Assembly: GCA_016584495.1 (NCBI GenBank)
Contig: WAID01000014.1
Span: forward strand, 186,001-250,000
Source: Celoporthe dispersa
Taxonomy: Eukaryota > Ascomycota > Sordariomycetes > Diaporthales > Cryphonectriaceae
DNA length: 64,000 nucleotides
Direction: 5' to 3'
The notes below the pieces were generated by a model. The model did no database searches, was not told the DNA's origin, and saw only the letters and a program-made list of their open reading frames with translations. The translations under genes and the position numbers were made by a program. Within the stretch, counting starts at the first letter, position 1, and each line of letters begins with the position of its first letter. This document shows, piece after piece, positions 49,253-59,967 of this stretch.

Positions 49253-49633
49253 TTCCAGAACTCGCCGTCGGCCTTCGCCTCAGCCTCGCCTCCCTCCTCC
49301 CCAAGAGTGCACCACACGAGTGTACTGTGTGCACTATGGTGTGCTATGCAGTAATCACATACGCAGAGGCAGTAGCATGGTAGTGGTTGCCTCCCCCCCC
49401 CCCCAGCCACGCTTGCTAATTGAGTCACTTGCACCTGAGGGGACAGGCAGCTCAGCCTCTGATTGGCCGGTCTGCTCCACCCTCTGCCTTCAGGCCCACA
49501 TTTCAGGCAGGGAAGCGGTGGGCAGTGGGAAGGAGTGACAAGGGGGCCCACCTTCTACGGGCGTCTCTCACATTCACCCACCGCAACCGATGCCTGTTTG
49601 CCTCCCCTCCCCCAACCTGCTGCACCTATTTAA
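49253..49633 (+). promoter_or_regulatory. Candidate polyubiquitin promoter elements
   Basis: A TATTTAA box lies at 49627-49633, about 185 bases before the ATG and just before a pyrimidine-rich leader. An inverted CCAAT (ATTGG) is at 49462-49466. A TTCCAGAA heat-shock-element-like pair is at 49253-49260. Polyubiquitin genes are commonly stress-induced; that these sites act here is inference. Confidence 0.45.
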
Positions 49634-49815
49634 CCTCGACCCAGGCCCCCCAACCTTTCCTTTTCGCCTTTTCGCTTCCTACAACTAATCCATCCATCAT
49701 CCAACTTCGTCTTTTTTCGTCGCTGGGAACTGCCATCTCGCGCCATCCCCAAACAACAAGATTCATCACTTTCACGCATCCAAACTCCCTCCTTTCCTCG
49801 GTGTTACCAGCCAAG

Positions 49816-50505
49816 ATGCAGATCTTTGTCAAGACCCTCACCGGCAAGACCATCACTCTTGAGGTCGAGTCCTCCGACACCATCGACAACGTCAAGGCCA
49901 AGATTCAGGACAAGGAGGGTATCCCTCCCGACCAGCAGCGCCTGATCTTCGCCGGAAAGCAGCTCGAGGATGGCCGCACCCTCTCCGACTACAACATCCA
50001 GAAGGAGTCCACCCTCCACCTGGTCCTCCGTCTGCGTGGCGGTATGCAGATCTTCGTCAAGACGCTCACCGGCAAGACCATTACCCTCGAGGTCGAGTCC
50101 TCCGACACCATCGACAACGTGAAGGCCAAGATCCAGGACAAGGAGGGCATCCCCCCAGACCAGCAGCGCCTCATCTTTGCCGGAAAGCAGCTCGAGGATG
50201 GCCGCACCCTCTCCGACTACAACATCCAGAAGGAGTCCACCCTCCACCTTGTCCTTCGCCTCCGCGGCGGCATGCAGATCTTCGTCAAGACCCTGACGGG
50301 CAAGACCATCACGCTCGAGGTCGAGTCTTCAGATACAATTGACAACGTGAAGGCCAAGATTCAAGATAAGGAGGGCATCCCACCAGACCAGCAGCGTCTC
50401 ATCTTCGCGGGCAAGCAGCTGGAGGACGGCCGGACACTCTCCGACTACAACATCCAGAAGGAGTCGACGCTTCACTTGGTGCTGCGTCTGCGTGGTGGAC
50501 AGTAA
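49816..50505 (+). CDS. Polyubiquitin, three head-to-tail repeats plus Gln
   Basis: A single uninterrupted exon encodes three identical 76-residue ubiquitin units (MQIFVKTLTGKTITLE to LRLRGG) at 49816-50043, 50044-50271 and 50272-50502, followed by one Gln and TAA. Ubiquitin hydrolases cut the precursor after each Gly-Gly; the extra residue blocks the unprocessed C-terminus from conjugation. All key lysines (6, 11, 27, 29, 33, 48, 63) and Ile44 are present. The repeats are identical in protein but differ at many silent sites, most in the third unit. The gene serves general protein turnover and stress supply. No intron is present in the coding part. Confidence 0.98.
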   Translation: MQIFVKTLTGKTITLEVESSDTIDNVKAKIQDKEGIPPDQQRLIFAGKQLEDGRTLSDYNIQKESTLHLVLRLRGGMQIFVKTLTGKTITLEVESSDTIDNVKAKIQDKEGIPPDQQRLIFAGKQLEDGRTLSDYNIQKESTLHLVLRLRGGMQIFVKTLTGKTITLEVESSDTIDNVKAKIQDKEGIPPDQQRLIFAGKQLEDGRTLSDYNIQKESTLHLVLRLRGGQ

Positions 50506-51435
50506 GCCATCCCTCGCGGGACTGGTCGGCGGGCGGACAGTTGGGCATGATTACAGGGTTTAATATGGCAGGAGAAAGTTCACGCAGAAAGTACCACCAC
50601 CACCACCAGTGGAAGGAGAGAGGCTTGGTAGCATTCCCAATCTGAGAGAACAGTAGACTTGGTTGTTCAAGTCTACTCACACACAAACTTTGTGCCACCT
50701 GCGCTGCCTTCGTGACATGTGTCCGGTTCTGCGGCTTAGAATCAAGGTGACCTGCCCTGTGTGCTGGTGGCTTGCACCAAATGTGCAGTGGCGGTGGCGG
50801 TGGCGAGTTGGCCTGCCCACGTTTTTACGGCGTCGCCGACGGAGAGACTCGGAACAAAAAGAATAGAACACGATCTATATATACCTTCTCTCGTAGCAGA
50901 GATCACAAGATATCTTGTGAAGCCAAAACATGTTGAAACGCATTTCAAGGTGCGCTTGAGGTTATACGTACAGTAGTATTCTTCCTTCCCAGTGGTGTTT
51001 GCCTGGTATTGTGATCAACACGTCACTGAGGGGCCTCCCCCGGAAAACGCGGCGGGTCAAGAGGGGCCTTCCCTAGCGGGAACCCCAACGCGCTCCTCGC
51101 CCGCCTGGACGAGAATTTCCCAACCATCGATCGCACTGCTGTGCACAGCGAAACTTCTGCGCCCACCACTGCACAAAGGTCGCCGCCTCCCGACAAAGCT
51201 TGGTGTTACAATTATGATCCACCTCCTCTCGCGCCTCTTGACTAGCAGTAAAGCGGAACAGCATTTCCTGCCACCCTGAGGAGGAAGCCGGAAACACGCG
51301 CAGCTTCTCTGGCCGCGCATCAACCCAGGAACCTTAACGTCCCTACACCCTGCGTTGACCACGCCGCCTGAGCTGAGAGCCCTCGAGCTCACCACAGATG
51401 GGGGAAGAGCCCACCTCTTCCCTCTCCCCCGAAGT
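50506..51435. other. Intergenic region between polyubiquitin and the RING/UBP gene
   Basis: Contains the polyubiquitin 3' UTR and the leader of the next gene. No gene or repeat of note; a short TA-rich patch is at 50872-50885. Confidence 0.6.
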
Positions 51436-53590
51436 ATGCATTCATACTCTTACCACCTGAAAATAGAGCTCTACCCAAGGCCGCTATCGACCGTCCCTGT
51501 GGCCAGCGAGGACATCGGCGGGACGAAGGCGGCCAGCGTCTGGCTGCCAGGCCCAGAGAGTACAATCTTCGACATCCTCCCTTCCCACCCGCGACGATAC
51601 CACGACGACGGCCCAACCTCCATCTCCCCTACGAGGCGAGACAAACAAAAGGGCATATCCCACCTCGAAGAATACCTGCCTGCCGAGGATCGCCGGCTCC
51701 TACACCGCAGCCCGGCCAGAGTGATTGACTGCGGTGCCTTGAGGTCGTCACCGGCAGACGAGGGCGAAGAAGGCAACAGCAACATCGACTTCGTGAACAC
51801 GGGCAAGAGGAGGGAGCGGTCCAAGAGCTTTCCGGCCCCGGGCTTCCGTGCTGGTATAGGACCTCGGACGGCAGCCAGGGACTGGCGCTTCGGGCCTGTC
51901 CGGATCGAGAGCTTCGACATGCACGACGGCGAGATGGCAGACAGCCACCAGCCCAGCCCGGCCGCCTCGCTGGGCCCCAACCTGGGCGGGCCGGGGACGG
52001 AGACCAAGGCCCGGTTCATGCCGCTGGACTGCAAGAATACGGAGGCAGGATGGGGCATCGTGCATCTCTACCGCGAGGCACACGGCCTAGAGCCCGCCGC
52101 CGCAGATGCTGCAGGCCAGGACTTGGACGGCGAGGACGGCACGATCCTGTGCATACCTGCCGTGCCGAGCTACCTCTCGCCCGTCGGCTTCCTGAACTTT
52201 GTGGGACAGAGGTGGCTGGGCGATGTGGCACACTACAGGATGCTGATGACGAGCACGCTGGGCACCTACATGGTGCTGATGAAGTTCCGTGACCGCAAGG
52301 CGGCCGAGGCATGGAGGCACGAGTTTGACGGCAAGGCCTTCGGTCCTATGCGGGACGAGGCCGTCTGTCACGTCACGTTCATCCGGTCCATCACCATCGA
52401 GACGCCCTCCCACCGCCCGACCGCCAGCTCTTCGAGACAGGCCCCCGCCGCAGGGCAGATCAGCTCGCTGAAACCCTTCCCGCCGCCGACGCCCGACCTC
52501 GTCGAGCTGCCCACGTGTACGGTCTGCCTCGAGCGCATGGACGAGACGTCCGGCCTCATCACCATCCCCTGCCAGCACGTCTTCCACTGCACGTGCCTGC
52601 AGTCGTGGAGGGGCTCTGGCTGCCCCGTGTGCCGCGCGACGAACCCGGCCCCGACCGCTGCGGGTGCGGACGACCCATACTCCCACCCCTTTGGCCAGGG
52701 GATCTCCAACATGTGTGGGAGGTGCGACACGACCGACGACCTCTGGATCTGCCTCATCTGCGGGAACGTGGGCTGCGGGCGCTACAAGGGGGCACACGCC
52801 AAGGAGCACTGGAAGGAGACGGCTCACTGCTTCAGCCTGGAGCTGGAGACGCAGCACGTCTGGGACTACGCAGGCGACATGTGGGTGCACCGGCTGATCC
52901 GCGAGAAGGGCGAGGGCAAGGTGGTCGAGTTCCCCAGCACGCACATGGCGGGGCGCAACGGGGAAGGAGGCAACGGGCAGGCCGGGCCGGAGGCGGACGT
53001 GGTGCCCCGCGCAAAGCTGGACAACATCGGCATGGAGTACACACACCTCCTGACGAGCCAGCTGGAGAGCCAGCGGGTCTACTTTGAGGAGATCTTCAGC
53101 AAGGCGGCCGACAAGGCGGCCAAGGCGGCGGCGGCAGCGGAGGCGGCGTCCTCGCAGGCGGCCGAGGCGATGAGCAAGCTGCGCGTGCTGGAGGCGGAGC
53201 ACCAGTCCCTCCGGGGAGGAGACGATCCCGCAGCTGGAGCGGGACCTCGAGCGGGAGCGCAGGCGCGCGGACAAGTCGACGGAGCTGGCGCGGAAGCTGG
53301 GGCAGTCGCTGCAGGAGGAGAAGCAGCTCAACAAGGGCCTGCTGGAGAAGGTCACGCACGTCAACAGGGAGGTGGACCGGCTCAAGGCGCAGGCCGAGGC
53401 GCTGCAGGCGGAGGTGGGCGAGCAGAAGGACATCAACCACGACCTGACCATGTTCATCTCGGGGCAGGAGAAGCTCAAGGAGATGGAGGAGGAGGGCAAG
53501 GTGACGCAGGAGGAGCTCGACGGGGGCGAGACCAGCGTGCCGGAGAAGAGAGGCAAAGGAGGGAAGGGGAAAGGGAGGGCAAAGAAGTGA
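51436..53590 (+). CDS. BRAP2/Etp1-type RING-H2 and ZnF-UBP protein (one frame break)
   Basis: The product, about 717 residues, has the BRAP2/Etp1 architecture. An N-terminal RRM-like BRAP2 domain (LCIPAVPSYLSPVGFLNFVG, then YMVLMKFRDRKAAEAWRHEF) lies at about 230-320. A RING-H2 finger follows at about 361-400 (CTVCLERMDE, CQHVFHCTCLQSW, CPVCR). A ZnF-UBP domain sits at about 426-490 (MCGRCDTTDDLWICLICGNVGCGRY, with the WDYAGDMWVHRLI end). A C-terminal coiled coil completes it. The family binds ubiquitin and acts as E3 ligase; yeast Etp1 works in ethanol tolerance and catabolite control. I chose the ATG at 51436 (MHSYSYHLKIELYP) because it starts the conserved part; an in-frame ATG at 51355 adds 27 non-conserved residues. 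At 53213-53216 a GGGG run appears one G too long. Removing one G continues the coiled coil as EETIPQLERDLERERRR to the stop at 53588-53590. Uncorrected, the frame reads Gly/Ala-rich nonsense to 53691. Confidence 0.92.
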
Positions 53591-55204
53591 CCAGGTGGGC
53601 ATACGGTGTGCACCGGGTCGCCGGAAGAGACGACGGTCCCCCTCAGCGACACAAATCTACAGCCCAGCCAAGCGTCTTCCTAAAGTATTGATTTATTGCA
53701 TAGGGCTTCTTTTTATTTTTTTTCCCCCTCTTCTTTTCTTTCCTTCTTCTAGATTTGAATAAATACCCATATCATCAAGATCACAATCGCCCGCTTCCTT
53801 CATCTATCTGTCTGACCACTCCCATTGTTTCCACGCTTGGTCTAAAGACGTCGGGATGAAAGGTAACGGCAACGGGGATCATTACCTACCCACTCAACCG
53901 AAAAGAAGAAGCAATGGAGGGCAGGGAAATACAGCCAGCAGGTCCAAGCAAGCCTGTGTGTGTGTGTGTGTATGTGTGTATGCCCTGGTCAGAGAAAGAG
54001 TTCCCTCTGTAGGCCAGCCAGTACACCCTCTTCCAAAGGTGCATCCTCAACGGATTTCTCTGGAACGATGTTGGCTAGATTTTTGTTGGGAGCTGAAATG
54101 CATTTGGAGAATAGCCTGTAGATGTACAGACATGATAAGGGTGGTGGTGGTGTGTAGTAACAGCAGTAGTGGTAGTACCTACTTAAGTACTCACACAGCA
54201 CCAGCAGCAGCAGAAGAAGCCTTGCAGGGCCATGGCGAGGTACATACCAGGCTTCTTGCTACCCCGCAGCCTGATGATGATGAATGATGAATGATCATCA
54301 TCATCATATGCACTTGTCTGCATTCATACTAAACAAGAGTTTTCTTTTATTTTTATTTCTGGAAAAAATGAAAAGAAAAAGAAGAAGAAAAACAAAGAAA
54401 AACAAGAAATTAGTGCAGCAAGACAAGATGTCTAGTGAGCAGGTAAAAAGGCATAGAGAAACCCTGCCCATGATGTGCTCAGGCATGATGCATACATACT
54501 ACAGTTCAGTACATGTGTACTTGTTAGTGTGTGTGGTTGCAGTGGGGTTTGATTGGACGTGATCTAGATTTGGTGGCATGTGCGGTGCATGTGCATGTGC
54601 TTGGTGCTTGTACCCGACTACCGTACTTGGTACTATGTGTACCTGCTGTGGCAGGTGCTGTCACCCTGGTCACGTCACTGCCTGTGGCACCTGGAAGGGG
54701 GGCCCTGGGAGGGGGGTCAGTTGGGAGGGGGGGGCCTGGCCTTGAGATGTTCTACAGCCGAGTTCCCACTGGGATGCAAGGGTCGCCTTTGATTTTTCGA
54801 GGCTGCCTTATCCTCCTCCTTCTTCTTCTGCCTCTCCTCCCATCCTCCCTCTTCCTCTCCAACAAGCATCTATACTTTCTGTGTGAAGAGCCACATTACA
54901 AGAAAGTCCCAGTCCTTTTCTTTTTCTTTTTATTTTTACTTGTAGCCTCTGGTCACAATGTTCAGCTAAAGATCCCGGCATTCTCTTCCCACCTCTGCAT
55001 TTATTACTCCACCCCTCGACCCGCCCTCTCTCTCCCTCTCTCTCTATCTGCTCTGATCCCCGGTTCTCCCGAGCCAAAGCCGGATGAGATAACCAGACAC
55101 AAATTCAACGAGACGCCATCTGAACACACAGCAGGTCCGCAGTGCAGAGCCGAGGCCCAGGAGCAAGGGGGAAAAAAGAACAAAGCGAAGCCCCGTATCC
55201 AGAG
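53591..55204. other. Intergenic region
   Basis: No supported gene. It holds (GT)n at 53957-53971, a TAGTACCTACTTAAGTACT patch at about 54170-54190, (ATGAT) repeats near 54270-54305, A-rich sequence at 54360-54420 and a CT-rich segment at 54810-54850. Confidence 0.6.
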
Positions 55205-57718
55205 ATGGCCTCCGGCAAGGGCGCTGACGAGGCGCCTCCGCAGAGCGCGAGCTCTCCAAAGTCCCACACCGAGCTCTATCCCATGAGCAACTGGAAGTAT
55301 GACACGTTCCTGTGGTTCATGTCCATCTTCGTGGATCTCTTCTTCCGCGAGGTCCACCCGCGAGGCTCCTGGAAGGTGCCCAGGCAGGGGCCCGTCCTGT
55401 TTGTCGCCGCGCCGCACGCCAACCAGGTGAGCTCTTTCTCCTCTCTCAGCGGCAGTTGACGACGACGACGACGATGATGATGATGCGAGGATGACAGGCT
55501 GACAAAGAGGGCCATGTTGTCTTGTAGTTTGTCGACGCCCTGATCCTCCAGAGGACCCTAAAGAACGAGGCGAAGCGGCGCGTGTCGCTCCTGGTGGCCC
55601 AAAAGTCCGTCCACGGCTTCATCGAGCTGGGCCTCGCGCCAGACAGGCGCAGTTCCCGTCGGCCGGGCCCAGGACGCCGCCAAGCCCAAGGACGGCACCG
55701 TCTACCTACCCGACCCCCTCAGAGATCCCACTTTGATCCGCGGTATCGGTACACACTTTGACAGGGAGGCCGAGGTGGGCGGCATGATCTTCCTGCCCTC
55801 GGCCAAGGGCCAGGCGAGCACCAGCGTCGATGTTGCAGAGATCTACGGGCCCGAGGAGATCCGGGTCAAACGGCCCTTCAAGACGAGGCTGGCGCTGTTC
55901 CAGCTGACGGGCCGCGAGGACATCGACGAGTCGGGGGCCTTCACGGACCAGAGCCTCAGGGGCCCCAGGGAGGGCTACGGGGGCACCAAGTACAAGCTGG
56001 CGCCTCATATCGACCAGACCAAGGTGTACGAGGCCGTGTTCGACCGGCTGCGGTCCGGCGGCTGCGTGGGCATCTTCCCCGAGGGCGGCAGCCACGACCG
56101 CACGGGCTTGCTGCCCATCAAGGCGGGCGTGGCGATCATGGCGCTCGGCGCGCTGGCCGACTCGCCCGACGTCGACCTCAAGGTGGTGCCGGTGGGCATG
56201 AACTACTTCCACGCCCACAAGTTCCGGTCGAGGGCCGTGGTCGAGTTCGGGCAGCCCATCGAGATCGCCACGGAGCTCGTGGACATGTACAAGCACGGGC
56301 AGCGGCGGGAGGCCATCGGGCAGCTGCTGGACTCGGTCTACCAAGGCCTGGCGGCGGTGACGGTGCAGACGCCCGACTACGACACCCTCATGCTCATCCA
56401 GGCGGCGCGGCGGCTCTACAAGCCGACGGGGAAGAAGCTGCCCCTGCCCTACGTGGTGGAGCTGAACCGGCGGCTGGCCATGGGCTACGAGCGGTACAAG
56501 GACGACCCGCGGATCGTGCAGCTCTCGAGGGCGGTCAAGGAGTACAACAGGCAGCTCAAGTACCTGAACATCCGCGACCACCAGGTGCAGTACGCCCGGA
56601 TGCCGATCCACACGGTGGTCCTCACGGCCGTGTACCGGGTGGTGAAGCTGCTGGTGCTCCTGCTGGGGACGCTGCCGGGCCTGGTGCTGTTCACGCCCGT
56701 GTTCGTGCTGACCAAGTACATCAGCATCCGGAAGGCCAGGGAGGCGCTGGCGGGGTCGTCGGTCAAGATCCAGGGGCGCGACGTGATGGCGACGTGGAAG
56801 ATCATGACGGCGCTCTTCTTCGCGCCGATCCTGTACAACACGTACATCTGCATCTTCGTGTGGCGGGTGTACGCGGACCGGCTCTGGGGCTACTGGGACT
56901 ACGTGCCGGCGTGGCTCCCGCTGTGGGTGGCGTTCCCGACGGGGTGGGTGCTGTTCCCGCTGATCACGTTCGCGGCGCTGCGGCTGGGCGAGGTCGGCAT
57001 GGACATCTTCAAGTCGCTGCGGCCGCTGGTCATGTGCATCAACCCGGCGTCGAGCTTCAACATCCAGCAGCTGCGGGAGAGGCGGGCGGCCCTGAGCGAG
57101 CGGGTGACGCAGCTGATCAACGAGCTGGGGCCCGAGATGTTCCCCGACTTTGACAAGACGCGGGTCGTGGCGGACCCGGCGGCGGCGGCGAGGAGGAGCA
57201 GCAGGGACGAGGAGGAAGGCGGCCGGCCCAAGACGCCCGGGGCGGGCGGGCCAGCGCCGAGGAGACGGGACAGCGGCATGTCCATCTCGACGGACGGGGT
57301 GGTGGGCGGCGAGGTGGCGGACAGCCCGACGACGACGAGGCCGCTGGTGCGCCGCGACACCAACTCGTCGAGCCGGGGGCTGCCCCGGAACGAGTCGTAC
57401 AGCAACATCGGCAGGGTGGGCATGTTCTCGACACGGCCGCCGTCGCGGTCGCGGAGCCGCAGCAGCAGCAGCGGCGGGGCGTTCGGGTCGGCAGGGTTCC
57501 CCATCAGCGCGTTCACGACGCTGGACTCGAAGGCGGGGCTGGACGAGGTGAGCCGCAGGATCCGGGAGGAGATGAAGGGGCGGGGCGAGCTGCGGCGGCG
57601 CAGGAGCGAGGGGAAGAAGGCGTTTGAGCTGCAGGGCGAGGACAGCGAGGACGAGGACGGCCGCGGGGACGGGAACGGGAATGCGCATGGGGACCCTGGG
57701 GGCAAGAAGGCGTCGTAG
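55205..57718 (+). CDS. Glycerol-3-phosphate/DHAP acyltransferase, Gat1/Sct1 type (one frame break)
   Basis: This ER-membrane enzyme adds the first acyl chain to glycerol-3-phosphate (or DHAP), the entry step of phospholipid and triglyceride synthesis. Exon 1 is 55205-55426 from MASGKGADEAPP; the intron is 55427-55527; exon 2 runs to 57718. The total is about 803 residues. Acyltransferase motifs are visible: VAAPHANQ-FVDAL with the catalytic His and Asp, GIFPEGGSHDRTGLLPIKAG and VPVGMNYFHAHKFRSRAVVE. Three or four hydrophobic segments follow (VLLLGTLPGLVLFTPVFVLT, and IMTALFFAPILYNTYICIFV, WLPLWVAFPTGWVLFPLITF). The tail is Ser/Arg-rich and probably phosphorylated. At about 55624, between HGFI and SWASRQTGAVPVGRAQD, one extra base shifts the frame. 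Removing it restores the conserved block; the next in-frame ATG would skip the catalytic His. I read this as an assembly fault. Confidence 0.92.
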
Positions 57719-58840
57719 CCAGGCCGACAGGCTTAGGCCGACAGGCTTGGGCCTGGTCCTGACACGCCTCTGCGGACCTGCAGCAGCCAGAACAAGATGC
57801 CACCGCCGCTCATCACCACCATCACCGCCATCATCATTATCATTCTACGTCGGGGGATTTCAAAGGCACTTGTCGTAGAGGGGACAATATACAGACTATG
57901 TGTGCCCTACTCCACACACACTTCTTTCTCACTCACTCACGCTCTCTCTCTCTCTCTGTGCGCGACAATATGAGCAACATCGAATCCAAAGTCTGGATTC
58001 CGGAGAGAGAACTGTGTATGAGCCTCGGAGATAGAGACAGCCGAGCCAGCCTAGCGCCGTCCCTCCTGTAGGAGCTTTTAGAGCCAAGGACATGATGCAA
58101 ACCTTGGTGAAGAAAGAGAGACAGAGAGGATAAGATATGCACATGCACAGAGGATGACAAGGACAAGCACAGTCATATATGCAGGTCGGGAGGGGATAAC
58201 GGCGTATTTACGGAGGGAGGCGAGGCGGGGGACGGGGGCGGGACGGTGGAGGATGGATGGTTTGGTGTCGGTGCCCTGAGGCGGGCGGCAGCTCGGGGAT
58301 ACGAAGCAGGCGCATGCCTTGATGTACTATGTAGGTGCCTACCTGTGCAGTACAAAGTACCATGTACCATGACTGCATACTTAGTTTGAAGGTTACACTG
58401 GTCAAGGGTAAAGAAGCCATTTTCCTTTCTGTTCTATTGGAAGTATCGCTAACCAGGATGGAGGTACTGCGAGTTTGCCGAGCTGGACGATTGGAGAACA
58501 GAAATTCAGAATGCAGACCGAGCAACAACAATGAGCTTCCTCTTGTATCTGTATAAAGGCAATGAAGGTGAGAGGAGGGAGATCAAGTCATGGGGCACAT
58601 CATGGGAATATTTTCGGCAATGCAAACAGCTGTATGCCAGTATTGCTGGCTGTTTCATGGATAGAAACGATAGCAGAGAAATCCTCAAGGTATATCCTCA
58701 GTCATCTATACATCGCTGTGGCACTGATATACTTGCAAGTGGCATGATACTACTCTAGTCCCACGTTTTCGCCTGATAGCGCCAAACAGCAATGGAAAGG
58801 ATAATTACTGCTACCTCCAGCGATTTGTTAGCCCTCTTAA
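57719..58840. other. Intergenic region leading into an AT-richer block
   Basis: The acyltransferase 3' UTR is followed by (CT)n at about 57941-57957 and a GTAC patch at about 58325-58375. From about 58.4 kb the sequence becomes visibly AT-richer. No supported gene. Confidence 0.6.
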
Positions 58841-59202
58841 CCTTCAACAATGCATATGATACAGGCTTGGGCCTTTACAGGAGCGCGACCAGCCGAGTTC
58901 GTAGACAGCGAGAGAAAGAGTAGCAATGATGGATGTCTGGAAGAGCTCTTTCCACAGACAGCCATCGGGGCTTCTGGCGAAGATACCGGGGGAAAGCACC
59001 TGACGGGCATCCTGGCCTGCTGGAGGAGCTCCTCGCACAAGAGCATACTAGCTGCGGACGCCCAGAGGCGCCCTGTTACGAAGATGTTGGGATCCTACTG
59101 ATAATTGTGCGCCATCCAAATACCGGCGAAGACATCTTGGCAATGGGGATGTCTATCAAGTTCATTTATCACAAGGGGGCAGATGACAAGCCAAAACTGT
59201 AA
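58841..59202 (+). pseudogene. Decayed DUF3435 (FluG-domain / tyrosine-recombinase-like) fragment
   Basis: Frame 1 from 58850 reads IQAWAFTGARPAEFVDSERK and then an acidic loop. After a frame switch near 58990-59020, the other frame reads APCYEDVGILLIIVRHPNTG, DILAMGMSIKFIYHKGADD and KPKL before a stop at 59200-59202. The pair TGARPAE-[V]D and CYED...HKGADDKPK is characteristic of fungal DUF3435 proteins, the family that also contains the captain recombinases of Starship elements. N- and C-terminal parts are absent. Family match is by eye; whether this was a captain or a related non-mobile gene cannot be told. Confidence 0.62.
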
Positions 59203-59408
59203 GTAGTAGTCCAAGTCTCCTTGGCAACCTTGGGATCGAACCAGAAGGTCGGCCAGCAGTATATTAGCAATTCTACCAATATGGGCTATATTATTAAGGA
59301 TGACGAAGATAGTATTATTAATTATATATCTACTGTAATCTGTCTTGGTCGCCTGATAGGAGCCAGATTGTTTACAAGGTACTGTATTACTGGGAGTAGC
59401 GCTAGGCT

Positions 59409-59845
59409 GAGAAGGAGCTCTTCTCTTTCGACCCGGAGTGGGAATACTGCTTTATAGATATCTTCCCCTTAGTACAATAATGCTATTAACCGTCTGGCTA
59501 TTATCATGAAGCAGCTGGGCAATACTAATTGGACTCAGTTGTACGGCGGCTGCCAGTATGCTGACTATTTCGATATCATAATTATCAAACCCGATAGCAC
59601 CGAGCTGACCTATATCATCTTGTCTGGGGCTAATAACGCCTATGCTATCTGGAACTATGATAGCTGTATTATGTAGAATAGTGGCATGTATGGCTTCTGC
59701 GACAAGTGCGCCCAGTATGACAAATGCTTTCCAGCCTTACGGCCAGATCATGATCATGAACTATGACAGGTCCAACAAGACTCTGCTGACCAACTCTATG
59801 TGGGAGGATTCTATGCCCATATATATACCCAATGAGTTCCTGTGA
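59409..59845 (+). pseudogene. Decayed, Cys-containing unknown reading frame
   Basis: Three adjoining frame segments give continuous protein-like text. They are EKELFSFDPEWEYCFIDIFP, then INRLAIIMKQLGNTNWTQLY with QYADYFDIIIIKPDSTELTY and NNAYAIWNYDSCIM, and after one stop and a one-base shift at about 59730, CDKCAQYDKCF and IMIMNYDRSNKTLLTNSMWE, ending IPNEFL. The internal TAG at about 59672 and two shifts mark it as decayed or mis-assembled. The composition (Tyr, Asn, paired Cys) hints at a secreted protein. I do not recognise the family. Confidence 0.45.
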
Positions 59846-59967
59846 GATATCAAACTTTGGTTCAGTCATGGGCGGGGCGGGAGGATGAGGACATATTTTG
59901 TGATTTTTAGGCTCCTACCTTGCCCCCTGGACATGGTATTCAATTCTGTGATTGTATATAGCCACAT

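Larger units (their letters stand above)
47176..49815. other. Intergenic region before polyubiquitin
   Basis: No supported gene. It holds the 3' UTR of the zinc-cluster gene (T-rich to about 47350), an (ATGAA)n array at 48902-48925, a C12 run at 49395-49405 and the polyubiquitin promoter from about 49.2 kb. Confidence 0.65.

Noticed and set aside
55706..57688. 660-residue antisense frame opposite the acyltransferase
   Set aside because: Arg/Pro/His-rich shadow of the sense gene; the sense strand carries all catalytic motifs.
59225..59300. GGTTCGATCCC box on the minus strand
   Set aside because: The B box is good but D-stem and acceptor stem do not form, and it sits inside decayed coding sequence.
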